Positions 28,808 through 38,278 of a DNA stretch of 38,278 nucleotides are shown here, piece after piece (within the stretch, counting starts at the first letter, position 1; each line of letters begins with the position of its first letter). The notes beneath the pieces were generated by a model that was given only the letters and a program-made list of their open reading frames with translations, was not told where the DNA came from and searched no databases. The translations under genes were made by a program, and so were the position numbers. This DNA is from Candidatus Altimarinota bacterium (GTDB taxonomy: Bacteria > Patescibacteriota > Gracilibacteria > BD1-5 > UBA6164): assembly GCA_943356435.1 (NCBI GenBank), contig CALREY010000014.1, forward strand, positions 1-38,278. Reading direction: 5' to 3'.

Positions 28808-30816
28808 TATTTTTTTATCACAATTTCTGATGACTTGGTCATGGGAATAGAATAGCTTTAATTATAGGAAATATAATTGAGAATTTTTGATATGATTATA
28901 ATATTATAGTTATTAATAGTTGAGAAAAACAAGATTTTTTATTTCAGAAATCTAATAATCTAAAAATAATCAATTTGCCAAATTACGAGATAGAGAATTA
29001 TAAAATACTAGATAATAACCATAATTATAAAATAAAAATATTTAGAAATCAAATATTTGAAAAATTGTTTAATATATCAAAAATAGAATCATTAGTAATA
29101 GAACATTTTCCATTTTGAAGAAATTTCTTGGATGAAGAATTGACTCATTTTATTCATAAATTCAAGGAATATAATAATAATTGAAATGTGTTTTGTTCTG
29201 TTAGAGATGTGTTTGATATAGAGTCTATACAAGAAAAAAATCTAGAATTGTTTGATAGATATCTTATTCATAGTGATGAGAAAATAATAAATTATAATGA
29301 TAAATTTCATAAAAATATATCTAGAAAAATAATCTATACTTGATTTGTAGTAAATGATAAATGAAAAGAAATTAAATCAGAAAATAATCATATTCTCATA
29401 AGTATATGATGATGACAAGATGGAATGGAATTTGTAATCGATTTTTTAGAAAAATTAAATAGTACAAGTTATGATTGAAAAGTGTTTGTAAACATATGAA
29501 AGAATTATACAGAAGAAAATCTAGAAAAAATACAGTCTGTATCAAATCATAAATTGGAAATAAAAGCATATTTTGATAATTTTTTAGAATTAAAAATACA
29601 AGCGAAATTAGTTGTAACTATGTGAGGATACAATAATCTATATGAAAATATATATTATAAAAAAATTACAATAATCTATCCTAGAAAATCAGATAAAGAG
29701 CAGCAAACAAGACTAGATATATTATCAAAAAAACTAGATTATATATATCATGGAAGCAAAATTAATTCAAAGGAACTATCTAAATTGTTAATAAATCTCC
29801 CTTTCCCAAAGGGAGTACCCGAAGGGGGAGAGATTATTTTAAATTTCTCAGGAGCATATTTTTCAGCATCATTTATAGTGAATTTCAAAAAATATAAATA
29901 TATCAAAATCAGACTTACAAATGCTTGTAATGCTACTTGTGATATGTGTGGAGTAATAAAAAGAAAACGGGAATATAATGATATAATAAATATTAAGAAA
30001 TCAATACTAGACTTTTATAAAATGGGCTGAGAAGTAATAAATTTCACATGATGAGAACCAACTATTTATAAGTGATTTATAGAGTTACTCGAATACAGCA
30101 AAAGTTTATGATTAATAACATCAGTTTCAACTAACTGATCTACACTTTGAAAATTGGATTATAAATTAATCGACTTCATTGATATATCCGTAGATTGATT
30201 ACATGATATACATGACAAAATCAGATGAATAAAATGATTATTTAATAAGATTGATGAAAATATATCTAAATTAAAAGAGTATGGAATAAATGTGCATATA
30301 AATTTCACAATTAGAAATGATAATATATCAAATATTAAGGAGTTTTTTGATTTTTTTAAAGCTAAAAAAGTGGATTCTATTTCATTTTCTATGATTTCTA
30401 CATCTCCTATAAATGATACAATTAATTTGTTTCCAAGTAGCGAAGAATTAAAAAGATTTTATTTAGATGATAAAAACTATATACTAGATAATAAATGAGA
30501 TTTGGATATAAAAATATCTCCGGATTTCAATGGATGAGATATAGGTAAATTTGCTGATTATATAGTAAATAATAATAGTTTTGAAAAAATAAAGTGAAAT
30601 AATTGTAGTTTTATAAATTCAAAAAAAGAAATAAGGATAAATGAAAACGGTGATATTTCGCCTTGTTGTATATTGGATGATTATGAGAATAATCTGTGAA
30701 ATATAAATAAAAATAGATTGATAAATATAGTATGTAACTCAGAGTATGAAAATTTTTTGAATAAGAAATTTCCATATATTTCAAAAGCATGTTTAAATTG
30801 TAAGATAGAAATATAA
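28792..30816 (+). CDS. Glycosyltransferase - radical-SAM/SPASM fusion
   Basis: 674 residues in one frame. Residues 1-335: GT-B-type domain like MurG or the UDP-GlcNAc transferases (F-Y-H-N-F-G-G-L-G-H-G-N-R, L-I-S-I-G-G-G-Q-D-G, V-V-T-M-G-G-Y-N-N-L-Y-E-N, K-E-Q-Q-T-R); the G-G-Y-N-N-L-x-E and Q-x-T-R motifs are shared with module 2 of the giant glycosyltransferase. From about residue 370: radical-SAM with L-T-N-A-C379-N-A-T-C383-D-M-C386, F-T-G-G-E-P-T, V-S-T-N-G, I-D-I-S-V-D-G and SPASM tail (N-N-C-S-F, I-S-P-C-C-I-L, G-N-I-N, A-C-L-N-C-K). The linker contains an in-frame palindromic element. The enzyme pair suggests a sugar-linked substrate. Fourth gene of the operon. Confidence 0.85.
29795..29834. 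repeat. Element B-like palindrome at the fusion junction
   Basis: aatctccctttcccaaaggg then agtacccgaagggggagaga, translated in frame as N-L-P-F-P-K-G-V-P-E-G-G-E. It lies exactly between the end of the glycosyltransferase domain and the beginning of the radical-SAM domain. Confidence 0.75.
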
Positions 30817-30817
30817 T

Positions 30818-31756
30818 ATGAATTATAAGAGACTAGAATTATATGTTTGATGGACCTGCAACCAGAAATGTACATATTGTATGGAGTTTCCAAATATGGA
30901 AAAAAATTGGACTAAAAAAGTAAGCAAATATGACATACTCAAAAAACTAATCAAATACAAAAAAAATTGATACAACCATGTCACTTATTTATGATGAGAA
31001 CCATTTATACAACCTGTATTTTATGATGCTCTTTTACTATGAAAGAAATTAAATTACACCATTTTAGTTACTACAAATGCAAGTACTCTACATATAGAAA
31101 GACAAGCTCAAAAGTTTTTAGCTCATATAGATGAACTTATATTATCAGTTGAAGCAATAGACAAGGAAACACAACAAAAGATATCTAGAACAAATGTCTA
31201 TGTAGACTGGGAAAATGTGTTTAAAAATATTCACAAATACTGGAATTGAAAATACCTGAAAGTGAACATAGTCATAACAAAAGACAATATAGAGATACTT
31301 TTTGATATCGTAAAATATCTAAAAGACAAGTGAATTAAAGATATCGCGATTACATATCCAGATATAGACATAGAGTATTATTGAGAAGAGCATATTTTGA
31401 ATAATGTAATTATTAAATATACTGAATCTGTACAAAAAATATTACCGATTATAAAATACTGTGAAGATAATAAAATAAATCTCAAAATTCCAGATTTTCC
31501 ATTTTGTGTCTTACCAAATGATGCAGATGATAAATACTTAAAACTGACTGATGATTATGATTATCAAACAAGAGTAAAAATACTTAGTAGTGAAGATGAG
31601 TTAGATAGAAAAGACTTAAGCAATATAGATCTAACACCTAGAGATAGAAAACATTGAACAGTATGTGATGAGTGTATTTACAAAAATAAATGTTGGTGAT
31701 ACAGTGTTTGATATGAAGAACTATTTTGAATTTCTGAAATAAAAGCTATAAAATAA
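30818..31756 (+). CDS. Radical-SAM protein
   Basis: 312 residues. L-E-L-Y-V-G-W-T-C14-N-Q-K-C18-T-Y-C21-M-E, Y-L-G-G-E-P-F, V-T-T-N-A-S, E-L-I-L-S-V-E-A. A lone F-P-F-C in the middle and a compact C-terminal V-C-D-E-C-I-Y-K-N-K-C-W-G-Y-S cluster resemble the auxiliary Fe-S site of radical-SAM proteins that end in C-x2-C-x5-C-x-G. Starts one base after the previous stop, 2 bp before the next start. Paralogous in its tail to the three other short enzymes at 31759, 32738 and 36715. Substrate unknown. Confidence 0.8.
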
Positions 31757-31758
31757 TT

Positions 31759-32748
31759 ATGTATATAAATGAAATAATCAGAGTTACTTACAAGTGTAAT
31801 TGGAAATGTAAATTTTGTAATGTACTCAAAACAAACAATTATTGAGAAATAGATATAATTAGTAAACAAGTTGTTTATGAGATTTTGGAACTAGCTAGGA
31901 AATATAAAAGAATTGAATTAAACAGTCTTGATTTATCCTTTTCATGATGAGAACCTACACTGAGTAAAAATCTTTGAAGCTACATAAAACTAGCAAAATC
32001 TATTTGAGTATGAAACGTACAAATCCAAACAAACTGAACGATTATTTTTTCAGATTTAAAATTATTAGATTCACTTGTAAATTCTTGATTAAATGAGATA
32101 TTTCTTGCAAATCATTCTGAAAATTCTGATATAAATATGAAAATGTGAAGTTATTCAAATATAGACAACTTTTTAAAATTTTTAGAATATTTTAAAAATA
32201 ACAAACTAAATAGCAAGATAAAAATTCTCACAAATATAGTAGTAAACAAGATAAATCTACCTACAACTATTAATTATATAAATTTTTTACTAGAAAACGA
32301 CTATTTTGAAATTATTTGAAACAAACATCTATCTATTTGATTTGTACAAGCAAATTGATATGCTAATATAAATAAAGATGAAGTACTTTTGAAATACTCA
32401 CCTAGAGATATAAAACAAATAGTAGAAATAATAAAACATTGTGAAAAAAAATGATTACTGCTTGATTTCCATTACACATCTCCACCACTTTGTATTCTAA
32501 ACTATCCAGAGTACAATCTAGAATATTACAGATTAAAACAACTTGAAAACGATAAAAAAAGCTCAAGTATAAATGATTCAAATCTAGAAAGTTTCAAATA
32601 CTTATGGAAAGAAAAACAAAAATTTGAAGAATGTAATAAATGTAAATACAACGATTATTGTTTGTGATTTTACAAAAACTGGGTAAGTTTCGTATGAGAT
32701 GATTATGCAAAAGAGAAAATTAACAATTTTTTAAAAAATGGAAAATAA
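31759..32748 (+). CDS. Radical-SAM protein
   Basis: 329 residues. I-R-V-T-Y-K-C13-N-W-K-C17-K-F-C20-N-V, S-F-S-G-G-E-P-T-L-S, I-Q-T-N-G-T, then P-P-L-C-I-L in the second half and a terminal E-C-N-K-C-K-Y-N-D-Y-C-L-G-F-Y cluster (C-x2-C-x5-C-x-G). The C-terminus overlaps the next start by 11 bp (ATG GAA AAT AAA against AAT GGA AAA TAA), a coupled pair. No closer family is recognised. Confidence 0.8.
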
Positions 32749-34012
32749 ACAAAATTTATTATCAAAAGAAAAAACAACCAAACAAAATAGGGTTTGGGTG
32801 CGTATTACTGCTGCTTGTAATAATAAATGTTTGTTTTGTCTAGATTCAGATGCTCAAAACTGAGTATTAGTAAAAGAAGATATAGTAATACAAGAAATCA
32901 GTAAATGATTCAAAGCTTGATTTGAAAATAGAGTAATAATATCATGATGAGAAGCATCTATAAATCCTAAATTTAGCGAATATATAAAGTATGCTAGGGA
33001 ACTATGATATGATAGAGTGCAAACTGTTACGAACTGAAATATGTTTCATAGTTTTGATTTTTGCAAAAAAGTAGTAGATGCAGGATTACAAGAGATTACT
33101 TTTTCTTTTCACTGACACAATTCTACGCTTCATGATTATTTAGTAGCTACTCCTTGAGCTTTTAATAGGTCTATTAAATGATTATTGAATATAAAGAAAT
33201 ATTTTCCTGAAGTTATTGTGAATATAGACATAGTAGTAAATAAAGTAAATGTAGCCTATCTACCTGATATAGTTAAGTTTTTCATGAAGTTTTGAGTTTA
33301 TGAATACGATATACTGCAAATAATTCCTTTTTGAAGATGATTCAAAGAATATAAAAGAAAACTATTCTATAATATATCTGAGAATATAGAGTATTTACAA
33401 AAAACATGGGAATTGTCCCAAATACCATGAATGTATATGTGGACAAATAGATTTCCAGCTGAAGCATTTGAATGATATGAAGACTTGATACAAGACCCAA
33501 GAAAAATGAAGTCAGAAGTAATGTGAGAGGCTTATCTAATGTTTGAAGAATTCATAAAATCAAACTGAAAAATAAAACCAAATTGCTATGGTGATGCTTG
33601 TAGTGTATGTTTTCAAAAGGATTATTGTCATAGCTATATAGAGAATATTAATACAAAAAAACTAGATAATATAGACACTAATGATACTATTATCATATCT
33701 TGAGAAGAATTCCCAAGTCAAGTATATGAAAAATACTGAGATAAAATAGAAGACTTCAAAAACAAACTAAAATCATTCAATAAAAAACTAATAAATATAC
33801 CTAAATGTCTATGATGAACATGAATATATCAAACATATAATGATATAAAGCAGCAAGATTCTTTAGCAGATTATACCTATAAATATATAAATAATTTGTA
33901 TAGAATTAAGTCATTAAATTGTAAAAAATGTAAGTATGATAAAGAATGTAAGTGAATACATATTAATTTTATCAGAAGTTATGGATTTAAGATTTTAGAA
34001 ATAATTAAATAA
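32738..34012 (+). CDS. Radical-SAM protein, last gene of the operon
   Basis: 424 residues. V-W-V-R-I-T-A-A-C27-N-N-K-C31-L-F-C34-L-D-S-D, I-I-S-G-G-E-A-S-I-N-P, V-T-N-G-N-M-F, F-S-F-H-G-H-N-S-T-L-H-D, I-P-F-G-R-G. GGEA replaces GGEP. It carries two cysteine clusters after the core: N-C-Y-G-D-A-C-S-V-C-F-Q-K-D-Y-C-H and, after a 75-residue segment with P-K-C-L-G-G-T-G, N-C-K-K-C-K-Y-D-K-E-C-K-G, so up to three Fe-S sites are possible. The F-H-G-H ... L-H-D-Y-L ... T-P-G block is also found as S-V-Y-S-C-H-E-K-I-H-D-F-L-T-D-T-P-G in the gene at 36715, so they are relatives. A terminator follows. Confidence 0.8.
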
Positions 34013-34020
34013 AGCTTATA

Positions 34021-34056
34021 TAAAAAGAGAGGTTTACAATAACTCTCTTTTTTTTA
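34021..34056 (+). terminator. Rho-independent terminator of the radical-SAM operon
   Basis: aaagagag / ctctcttt stem with an 11-base loop followed by a run of T, 12 bp after the stop codon of the seventh radical-SAM gene. The remaining gap to 34179 is AT-rich with no gene or clear promoter visible. Confidence 0.75.
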
Positions 34057-34179
34057 TTGTTTTCCTTTTTCTTAGATTAAAACTATTAAGTATTAATAAG
34101 TCAATCTGATATATTTATATTAATTGAATTCTATTTATTTATATATATAATCAATTTGTTTTAAAATTAACTAATTATT

Positions 34180-36579
34180 ATGCATAAACAAAAAAAGAAC
34201 TCCTTTCAATTTACCTCTAATCAAGGTAGTTGAATAACAGCCTTTACACTAGTAGAACTAATAGTAGTAATAACAATACTAGCAATACTTTGAACAATAG
34301 GGTTTATAAGCCTACAATGATATAGTGCAGATGCTAGAGATAGTACTAGAGTAAGTGATTTATCAAGCATGAAATCTTCATTAGAACTTTTCAATCTCGA
34401 TGCAGGTAAATATCCAATGCCTACAAACTGAGTAGATATAACTTATTCATGATCAATAGTTTGGACTCAATGAACATTTTGAGAAACTGTTTTTGCTAAT
34501 GTAGATAAACTAGATAAAATACCAACAGATCCATTAACAGATAAACAATACACATATTCTGTAACAAGTACAAAAAATCAATATCAACTATGATGAATGG
34601 TAGAAGGAGATGCCGTGTCTCTTAATCTATCCCAACCATACCTAAAATTAGGGAAGCAGAGTCTACAAGCACAAGCCTGAACCTCAGAAGCTAAAGCTTA
34701 CATTACAGGAAATTACAACGAACAAATGGTAAAAACATTGAGTTGAACAAATTGTAATGTACTAAGTTTACCAAGTATAATAACAAATAGTACAGCAACA
34801 ACAGACTTACAACAAATAGTAACAAACCAAAGATTTGTATTCAGATGATATAAAAACCTACCATCGAGCTTTTCATGATCGAAATTTAATGTATCATGAT
34901 GATTTGCGTTTACATCAAATAAACTGCTAGCTTATAGTGATACATGATCATGTTCACAATTAACAAATCCTGACTCTTACTCAGCAAGAGTAACATTATT
35001 AAAATGATTGCAAGATGCCTATAGTTGAACAATATTACAAAACTATTGAGAACTAAAAAACATAAATGCTCTAAATATAAATACAAGTAGTCCAAGTAGT
35101 GAAGTAATAAACTATGCAGGAAATTTTATAAACAATGTATTAAAAAGTAATTTGAGCATAAGTTCAAATAGTAGTTCATCAAGCTCATCATCAAGCTCAT
35201 CGTCAAGTACAAGTTCTAGTGGTTGACCAAGTTGATGGATGGTAGTGGATTCAAGTTGTGATATAGCAGATATTACTATAGGTACCCAAACATGGGCCGG
35301 ATGTAATTCAAAATTGTGAACTGGTTTAGAATGGTGAAAAAAAACAAATTGAACAGATACATATATTGCTAATTGTTTTCCAAATTATAATTCAACAAAT
35401 ACTACAGCATCTTGTGTAATTTGAAGTACAGCAATGTCAAGTAGTACCAAAGCAAATACTTGGTTTTCAGGTACTAATACTAATGGTGACCAAGAATATC
35501 CATCAATGTGGTGAAAACTATATACATGGGCAAATTCTTCGACAGCATGTTCATCTTGACGGCATGTACCAAGTGATACAGAGTGGGAAACACTTGAAAC
35601 AACATTGAATTGATCAAATTGTAGAAATACAACAAATTGATGGTTATGTAATGGATTATGATGGATGAGTCATAATACAAAAACTGATACTAACAATTTA
35701 GCTAATAGACTTAAAATACCATTAGCTGGATACACTCGTTATGATGAGTTTGCTTCATATGATCGTTGAAGTGATGCATATTTTTGGTCTTCTACTCAAT
35801 ATGATTCTACTACTGCACTTACGAGGACTTTCAATAGTTTAAATTCTTCAGTTCGTCGTCTAAATCAGAATAAATCTGAGAGTTTTAGTGTTCGTTGTAT
35901 AAAGGATAATCCAAATAGTCAATGATGTAGTATACCAGATATAACAATTGGATCGCAAACATGGGCATGATGTAATTCTACAATATGAACAGGATTAGAA
36001 TGGTGAAAAAAAACAAATTGAACAGATACATATATTGCTAATTGTTTTCCAAATTATAATTCAACAAATAGTACAGTATCTTGTCCAATTTGAAGTACTC
36101 AAATGGCAAGTAACACAAAAGCAAATTATTGGTATCCATGAACAAATACTAATGGTGACCAAGAATATCCGGCTATATGGTGAAAACTATATACATGGGC
36201 AAATTCTTCGACAGCATGTTCATCTTGACGGCATGTACCAAGTGATGCAGAATGGGAAACACTTGAAACTACACTTAATGGTTCAAATTGTAGAAATTCA
36301 ACAAATTGATGGTTATGTAATGGATTATGATGGATGAGTCATAATACAAAAACGGATACTAACAATTTAGCTAATAGTCTTAAAATACCATTAGCTGGAT
36401 ACACTCGTTATGATGAGTTTGCTTCATATGATCGTTGAAGTGATACATATTTTTGGTCTTCTACTCAATATGATTCTACTACTGCACATACTAGGACTTT
36501 AAATAGTTTAAATTCTTCAGTTCGTCGTCTAAATCAGAATAAATCTGAGAGTTTTAGTATTCGTTGTATAAAGGATTAA
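34180..36579 (+). CDS. Giant type IV prepilin-like surface protein 2 with tandem Fib_succ_major domains
   Basis: 799 residues. Prepilin signal with a 23-residue leader ending G-S-G-I-T-A, then F-T-L-V-E-L-I-V-V-I-T-I-L-A-I-L; the residue before the cleavage site is Ala, not the usual Gly. The head region (L-E-L-F-N-L-D-A-G-K-Y-P, P-T-D-P-L-T-D-K-Q-Y-T-Y) parallels prepilin 1. A poly-Ser linker (residues about 328-348) leads to two Fib_succ_major-type domains, each with G-T/S-Q-T-W-A-G-C-N, Y-T-W-A-N-S-S-T-A-C, G-R-H-V-P-S-D-x-E-W-E-T-L-E, Y-F-W-S-S-T and S-F-S-x-R-C-I-K-D. Such domains are found on exported surface proteins and are thought to bind carbohydrate or other surfaces. Likely a pilus-tip or adhesin-like protein for host contact (inference). 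Confidence 0.88.
34632..34659. repeat. Degraded palindromic element A in prepilin 2
   Basis: accatacctaaaattaggga-agcagag resembles the 22-bp dyad of prepilin 1 (ccttccctaaaattagggaa-gg) at the same position of the paralogous protein, encoding P-Y-L-K-L-G-K-Q versus P-S-L-K-L-G-K-E. The left arm has decayed, so the insertion predates the split of the two genes. Confidence 0.6.
35257..35907 (+). repeat. Tandem duplication, unit 1 (651 bp)
   Basis: Codes for the first Fib_succ_major domain. The unit has exactly the same length as unit 2, separated by an 18-bp linker (N-P-N-S-Q-G). Long stretches are identical, e.g. aaaaaaacaaattgaacaga, with differences concentrated near T-W-F-S-G-T versus Y-W-Y-P-G-T. 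Confidence 0.9.
35926..36576 (+). repeat. Tandem duplication, unit 2 (651 bp)
   Basis: Codes for the second Fib_succ_major domain and ends the protein. Starts T-G-C-S-I-P-D-I-T-I-G-S-Q-T-W like unit 1. Near identity at synonymous sites indicates a recent duplication or ongoing gene conversion. Confidence 0.9.
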
Positions 36580-36632
36580 GGATATAAAATAGAATAGTAT
36601 TAATATTCATTAAATTATAATATTTTATATTG

Positions 36633-36662
36633 AAAAAAATAGAGAAATTTCTCTATTTTTTT
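36633..36662. terminator. Terminator after prepilin 2
   Basis: Perfect inverted repeat aaaaaaatagagaaa / tttctctattttttt without spacer and with a T-rich continuation. The gap 36580-36714 otherwise contains only AT-rich sequence, presumably including the promoter of the following gene. Confidence 0.8.
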
Positions 36663-36714
36663 GTTTTTTTTGTTAATATGTATATATTTAACAATATTTA
36701 TTATACAAAAACAT

Positions 36715-37659
36715 ATGGCAAATATAGGATACATACAAGTAAATAGATACTGCAACAACCAGTGTCATTTTTGTAGTAATCCGAGTAATTGAAATAATAT
36801 TAGTTTAGAGAGAGGAATAGAATTGATAGATGATTTCATAAAAAGGGAATATAGATGAATTATATTTACCTGATGAGAGCCAACATTGTCACCAGACTTA
36901 GCAAAGTGGATAAAATATGCTAACGATGTATGAATTGAAAACAGAATGATATCAAATGGAATGATGTGTAGTGACTATAATTTTAGCAAAAAATTAGCAG
37001 ATGCATGATTGAAATTGGTACATTTTTCTGTTTATTCTTGTCATGAGAAAATACATGATTTTTTGACTGATACACCAGGTAGTTGGAAAAAATTGATGAT
37101 GTCTATTACAAATGCATTGAAACTATGAGTAAGAGTACAAATAAATACAGTAATAAATCATTATAACGAAAATCATCTAGACAAAACTGTTATATTTTTG
37201 ACTAAACATTTCCCTCAAATCAAACATTTTGTCTGGAATAATCTAGACCCACTAATGATGAGAAAGACAAAAACAGCATTGTCTACATTACCAAACTATG
37301 GCGAAGCATCAATATCATTATTAAAAGCTATGGCATATCTGGATACTACTAATAGAACATTTAGAGTAGAGAGATTTCCTCTATGCTATATGCAATGATA
37401 TGAGCGGGCTTCTACAGAAACTAGAAAAATAGTAAAAGATGAAGAGAGAATGGTACATTTTTTGGATGAAAGGGAAACAATTAGACAGCAAGGAAAACTT
37501 TGGGAGCATGATAAACTAGAAGCATGTAAAAAATGTGATTTAAATAGTATTTGTTCAGGAATATATGAGTATGAAAATTATTATAATTATGTAAATGTAT
37601 ATCCTAGAAAACTAGATAAATCAGATAAGGAAGAATTAATAAAAAAAATAAAAGGATAA
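36715..37659 (+). CDS. Radical-SAM protein
   Basis: 314 residues. I-Q-V-N-R-Y-C13-N-N-Q-C17-H-F-C20-S-N-P, I-I-F-T-G-G-E-P-T-L-S-P-D, M-I-S-N-G-M, H-F-S-V-Y-S-C-H-E-K-I-H-D-F, F-P-L-C-Y-M-Q-G-Y-E and the tail E-A-C-K-K-C-D-L-N-S-I-C-S-G-I-Y-E-Y. This set (C in a middle L-C-Y-M block plus C-x2-C-x5-C-x-G) suggests one auxiliary cluster. Base composition is a little richer in G+C than its neighbours. It lies alone between prepilin 2 and the minus-strand membrane protein, and is a relative of the operon's last gene (32738). Confidence 0.82.
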
Positions 37660-37668
37660 AGTTTAACA

Positions 37669-37704
37669 CCCCTCCTTAGTAAGGAGGGGGTAGGGGGTGG
37701 TCTG
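37669..37704. repeat. Palindromic element C, copy 2
   Basis: cccctccttagtaaggaggg then ggtagggggtggtctg, nearly identical to 15271-15310. It fills the 45-bp space between two convergent stop codons and touches the stop codon of the minus-strand gene. In this position the dyad could act as terminator for both genes. Confidence 0.8.
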
Positions 37705-38278
37705 TTACATTTTTATAACATTTATAATAAATCACATAATAGTAGTAAAAATACTATTTCCAAATAAGAAAGTAATTATAAATCATGCAAATATATAAGG
37801 TCAAAATGCAAATGTTTTGAGTATTTTTAGTTGATTAATCTCTTGATAATAACTATTAATTTTTTGATGATTATTTACTATTTCAAATGATTTTTGTATA
37901 GTTATCAATTCTATTTCATCTATTGGATTTTTTAAGTTTAAGAAGTATTGGTCAGGAGATACTCCATATAATTCTTCTTTTTTTTCTTTTAGAGAGTCTT
38001 GATTTCACAACAATTTTAATAAATACATTTTATCCACCATATCTCAAACTCTCAAGTCACTTATTAATATATTGTCACTTTCAGCTAGTCAAAAAGTTAC
38101 TTTATAACTATAAATAAGTATTTTTATCAATAAATATAATACTATATAAAATGTTAGTATCTTATGTAAGTTATTAGTTATTTCACTTGGATTTTGTATA
38201 AATTTGTATCAAATATAAGTAATCAATAGTATTAATACAATGATTATCATAGTATTTTCTATATTATTTTTATTTATA
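37705..38278 (-). CDS. Membrane protein, 3' part; possibly a prepilin-peptidase-like protein
   Basis: At least 191 residues; the frame is still open at the right edge, so the N-terminus is missing. Hydrophobic segments: MIIIVLILLITYIGY and F-Y-I-V-L-Y-L-L-I-K-I-L-I-Y near the left, and F-A-F-G-P-Y-I-F-A-G-F-I-I-T-F-L-F and S-I-F-T-T-I-M-G-F-I-I at the end. Between them is a soluble loop with I-S-D-L-R-V-G-D-M-V-D-K-M-Y. The G-D in that loop followed by a P-Y-I-F-A-G helix recalls the second half of A24 prepilin/preflagellin peptidases, and two prepilin-like proteins occur in the window. The resemblance is weak and the first catalytic Asp is outside the window, so another polytopic membrane protein is possible. 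Confidence 0.45.

Noticed and set aside
778-37659. Mass pseudogenisation (frequent in-frame TGA).
   Set aside because: TGA occurs at conserved glycines in many unrelated families while TAA and TAG close the frames at expected lengths, so this is genetic code 25, not decay.
1-38278. tRNA, rRNA or riboswitch genes.
   Set aside because: No cloverleaf, conserved rRNA segments or known aptamer motifs were noticed in the short intergenic gaps; a covariance search was not possible here.

Overview
The window reads as a fragment of a Candidate Phyla Radiation genome that uses translation table 25 (UGA = glycine), i.e. Absconditabacteria (SR1) or Gracilibacteria. The DNA is very AT-rich, and under the standard code almost every gene is broken by in-frame TGA. 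Those TGAs fall where glycine is invariant: the radical-SAM GGEP motif is written TGA TGA GAA CC, the PP-loop SGG-DS motif uses TGA, and so does the prepilin G-F-T-L-V-E site. Read with UGA = Gly, almost the whole window closes into 27 tightly packed genes. All products below use that code. Shine-Dalgarno sites are not evident; many starts sit on, or within a few bases of, a neighbouring gene.

Left part (1-8975): a His-Xaa-Ser peptide-modification locus (HxsD, a short HxsD-like paralogue, radical-SAM maturase HxsB and a repeat precursor of the HxsA type), a convergent radical-SAM gene, a DegT-type aminotransferase, a lipoprotein, an asparagine-synthetase-like PP-loop enzyme and a NodU-type carbamoyltransferase. 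Middle (8968-19241): two minus-strand radical-SAM genes, a large plus-strand prepilin-like protein, then a minus-strand run (transcribed right to left) of a second asparagine-synthetase-like enzyme and four radical-SAM genes. Next (19257-23773): a 1051-residue protein with three glycosyltransferase modules, and a small island with a HEPN-type protein and a DUF559 endonuclease-like protein. Right part (23860-34012): seven consecutive radical-SAM genes in one tight operon, one fused to a PaaK/CapK-like adenylate-forming module and one fused to a glycosyltransferase. The window closes with a second giant prepilin-like protein carrying two near-identical Fib_succ_major domains, one more radical-SAM gene and the 3' part of a membrane protein that may be a prepilin peptidase.

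In total I count 16 radical-SAM domains in 38 kb, with ligases (two PP-loop, one adenylating), a carbamoyltransferase, an aminotransferase and several glycosyltransferase modules. This is the gene content of a peptide or glycopeptide tailoring locus, unexpected in a lineage known for minimal biosynthesis. The one clear precursor-like gene is the HxS-repeat protein; the two pilin-like surface proteins are possible alternative substrates. That link is inference from proximity only.

Short G+C-rich palindromic elements are scattered over the window. Several lie in frame inside genes (a prepilin, a radical-SAM enzyme, the giant glycosyltransferase, the DUF559 gene, and the junction of the glycosyltransferase-radical-SAM fusion), much like Rickettsia palindromic elements. 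Others sit next to stop codons.
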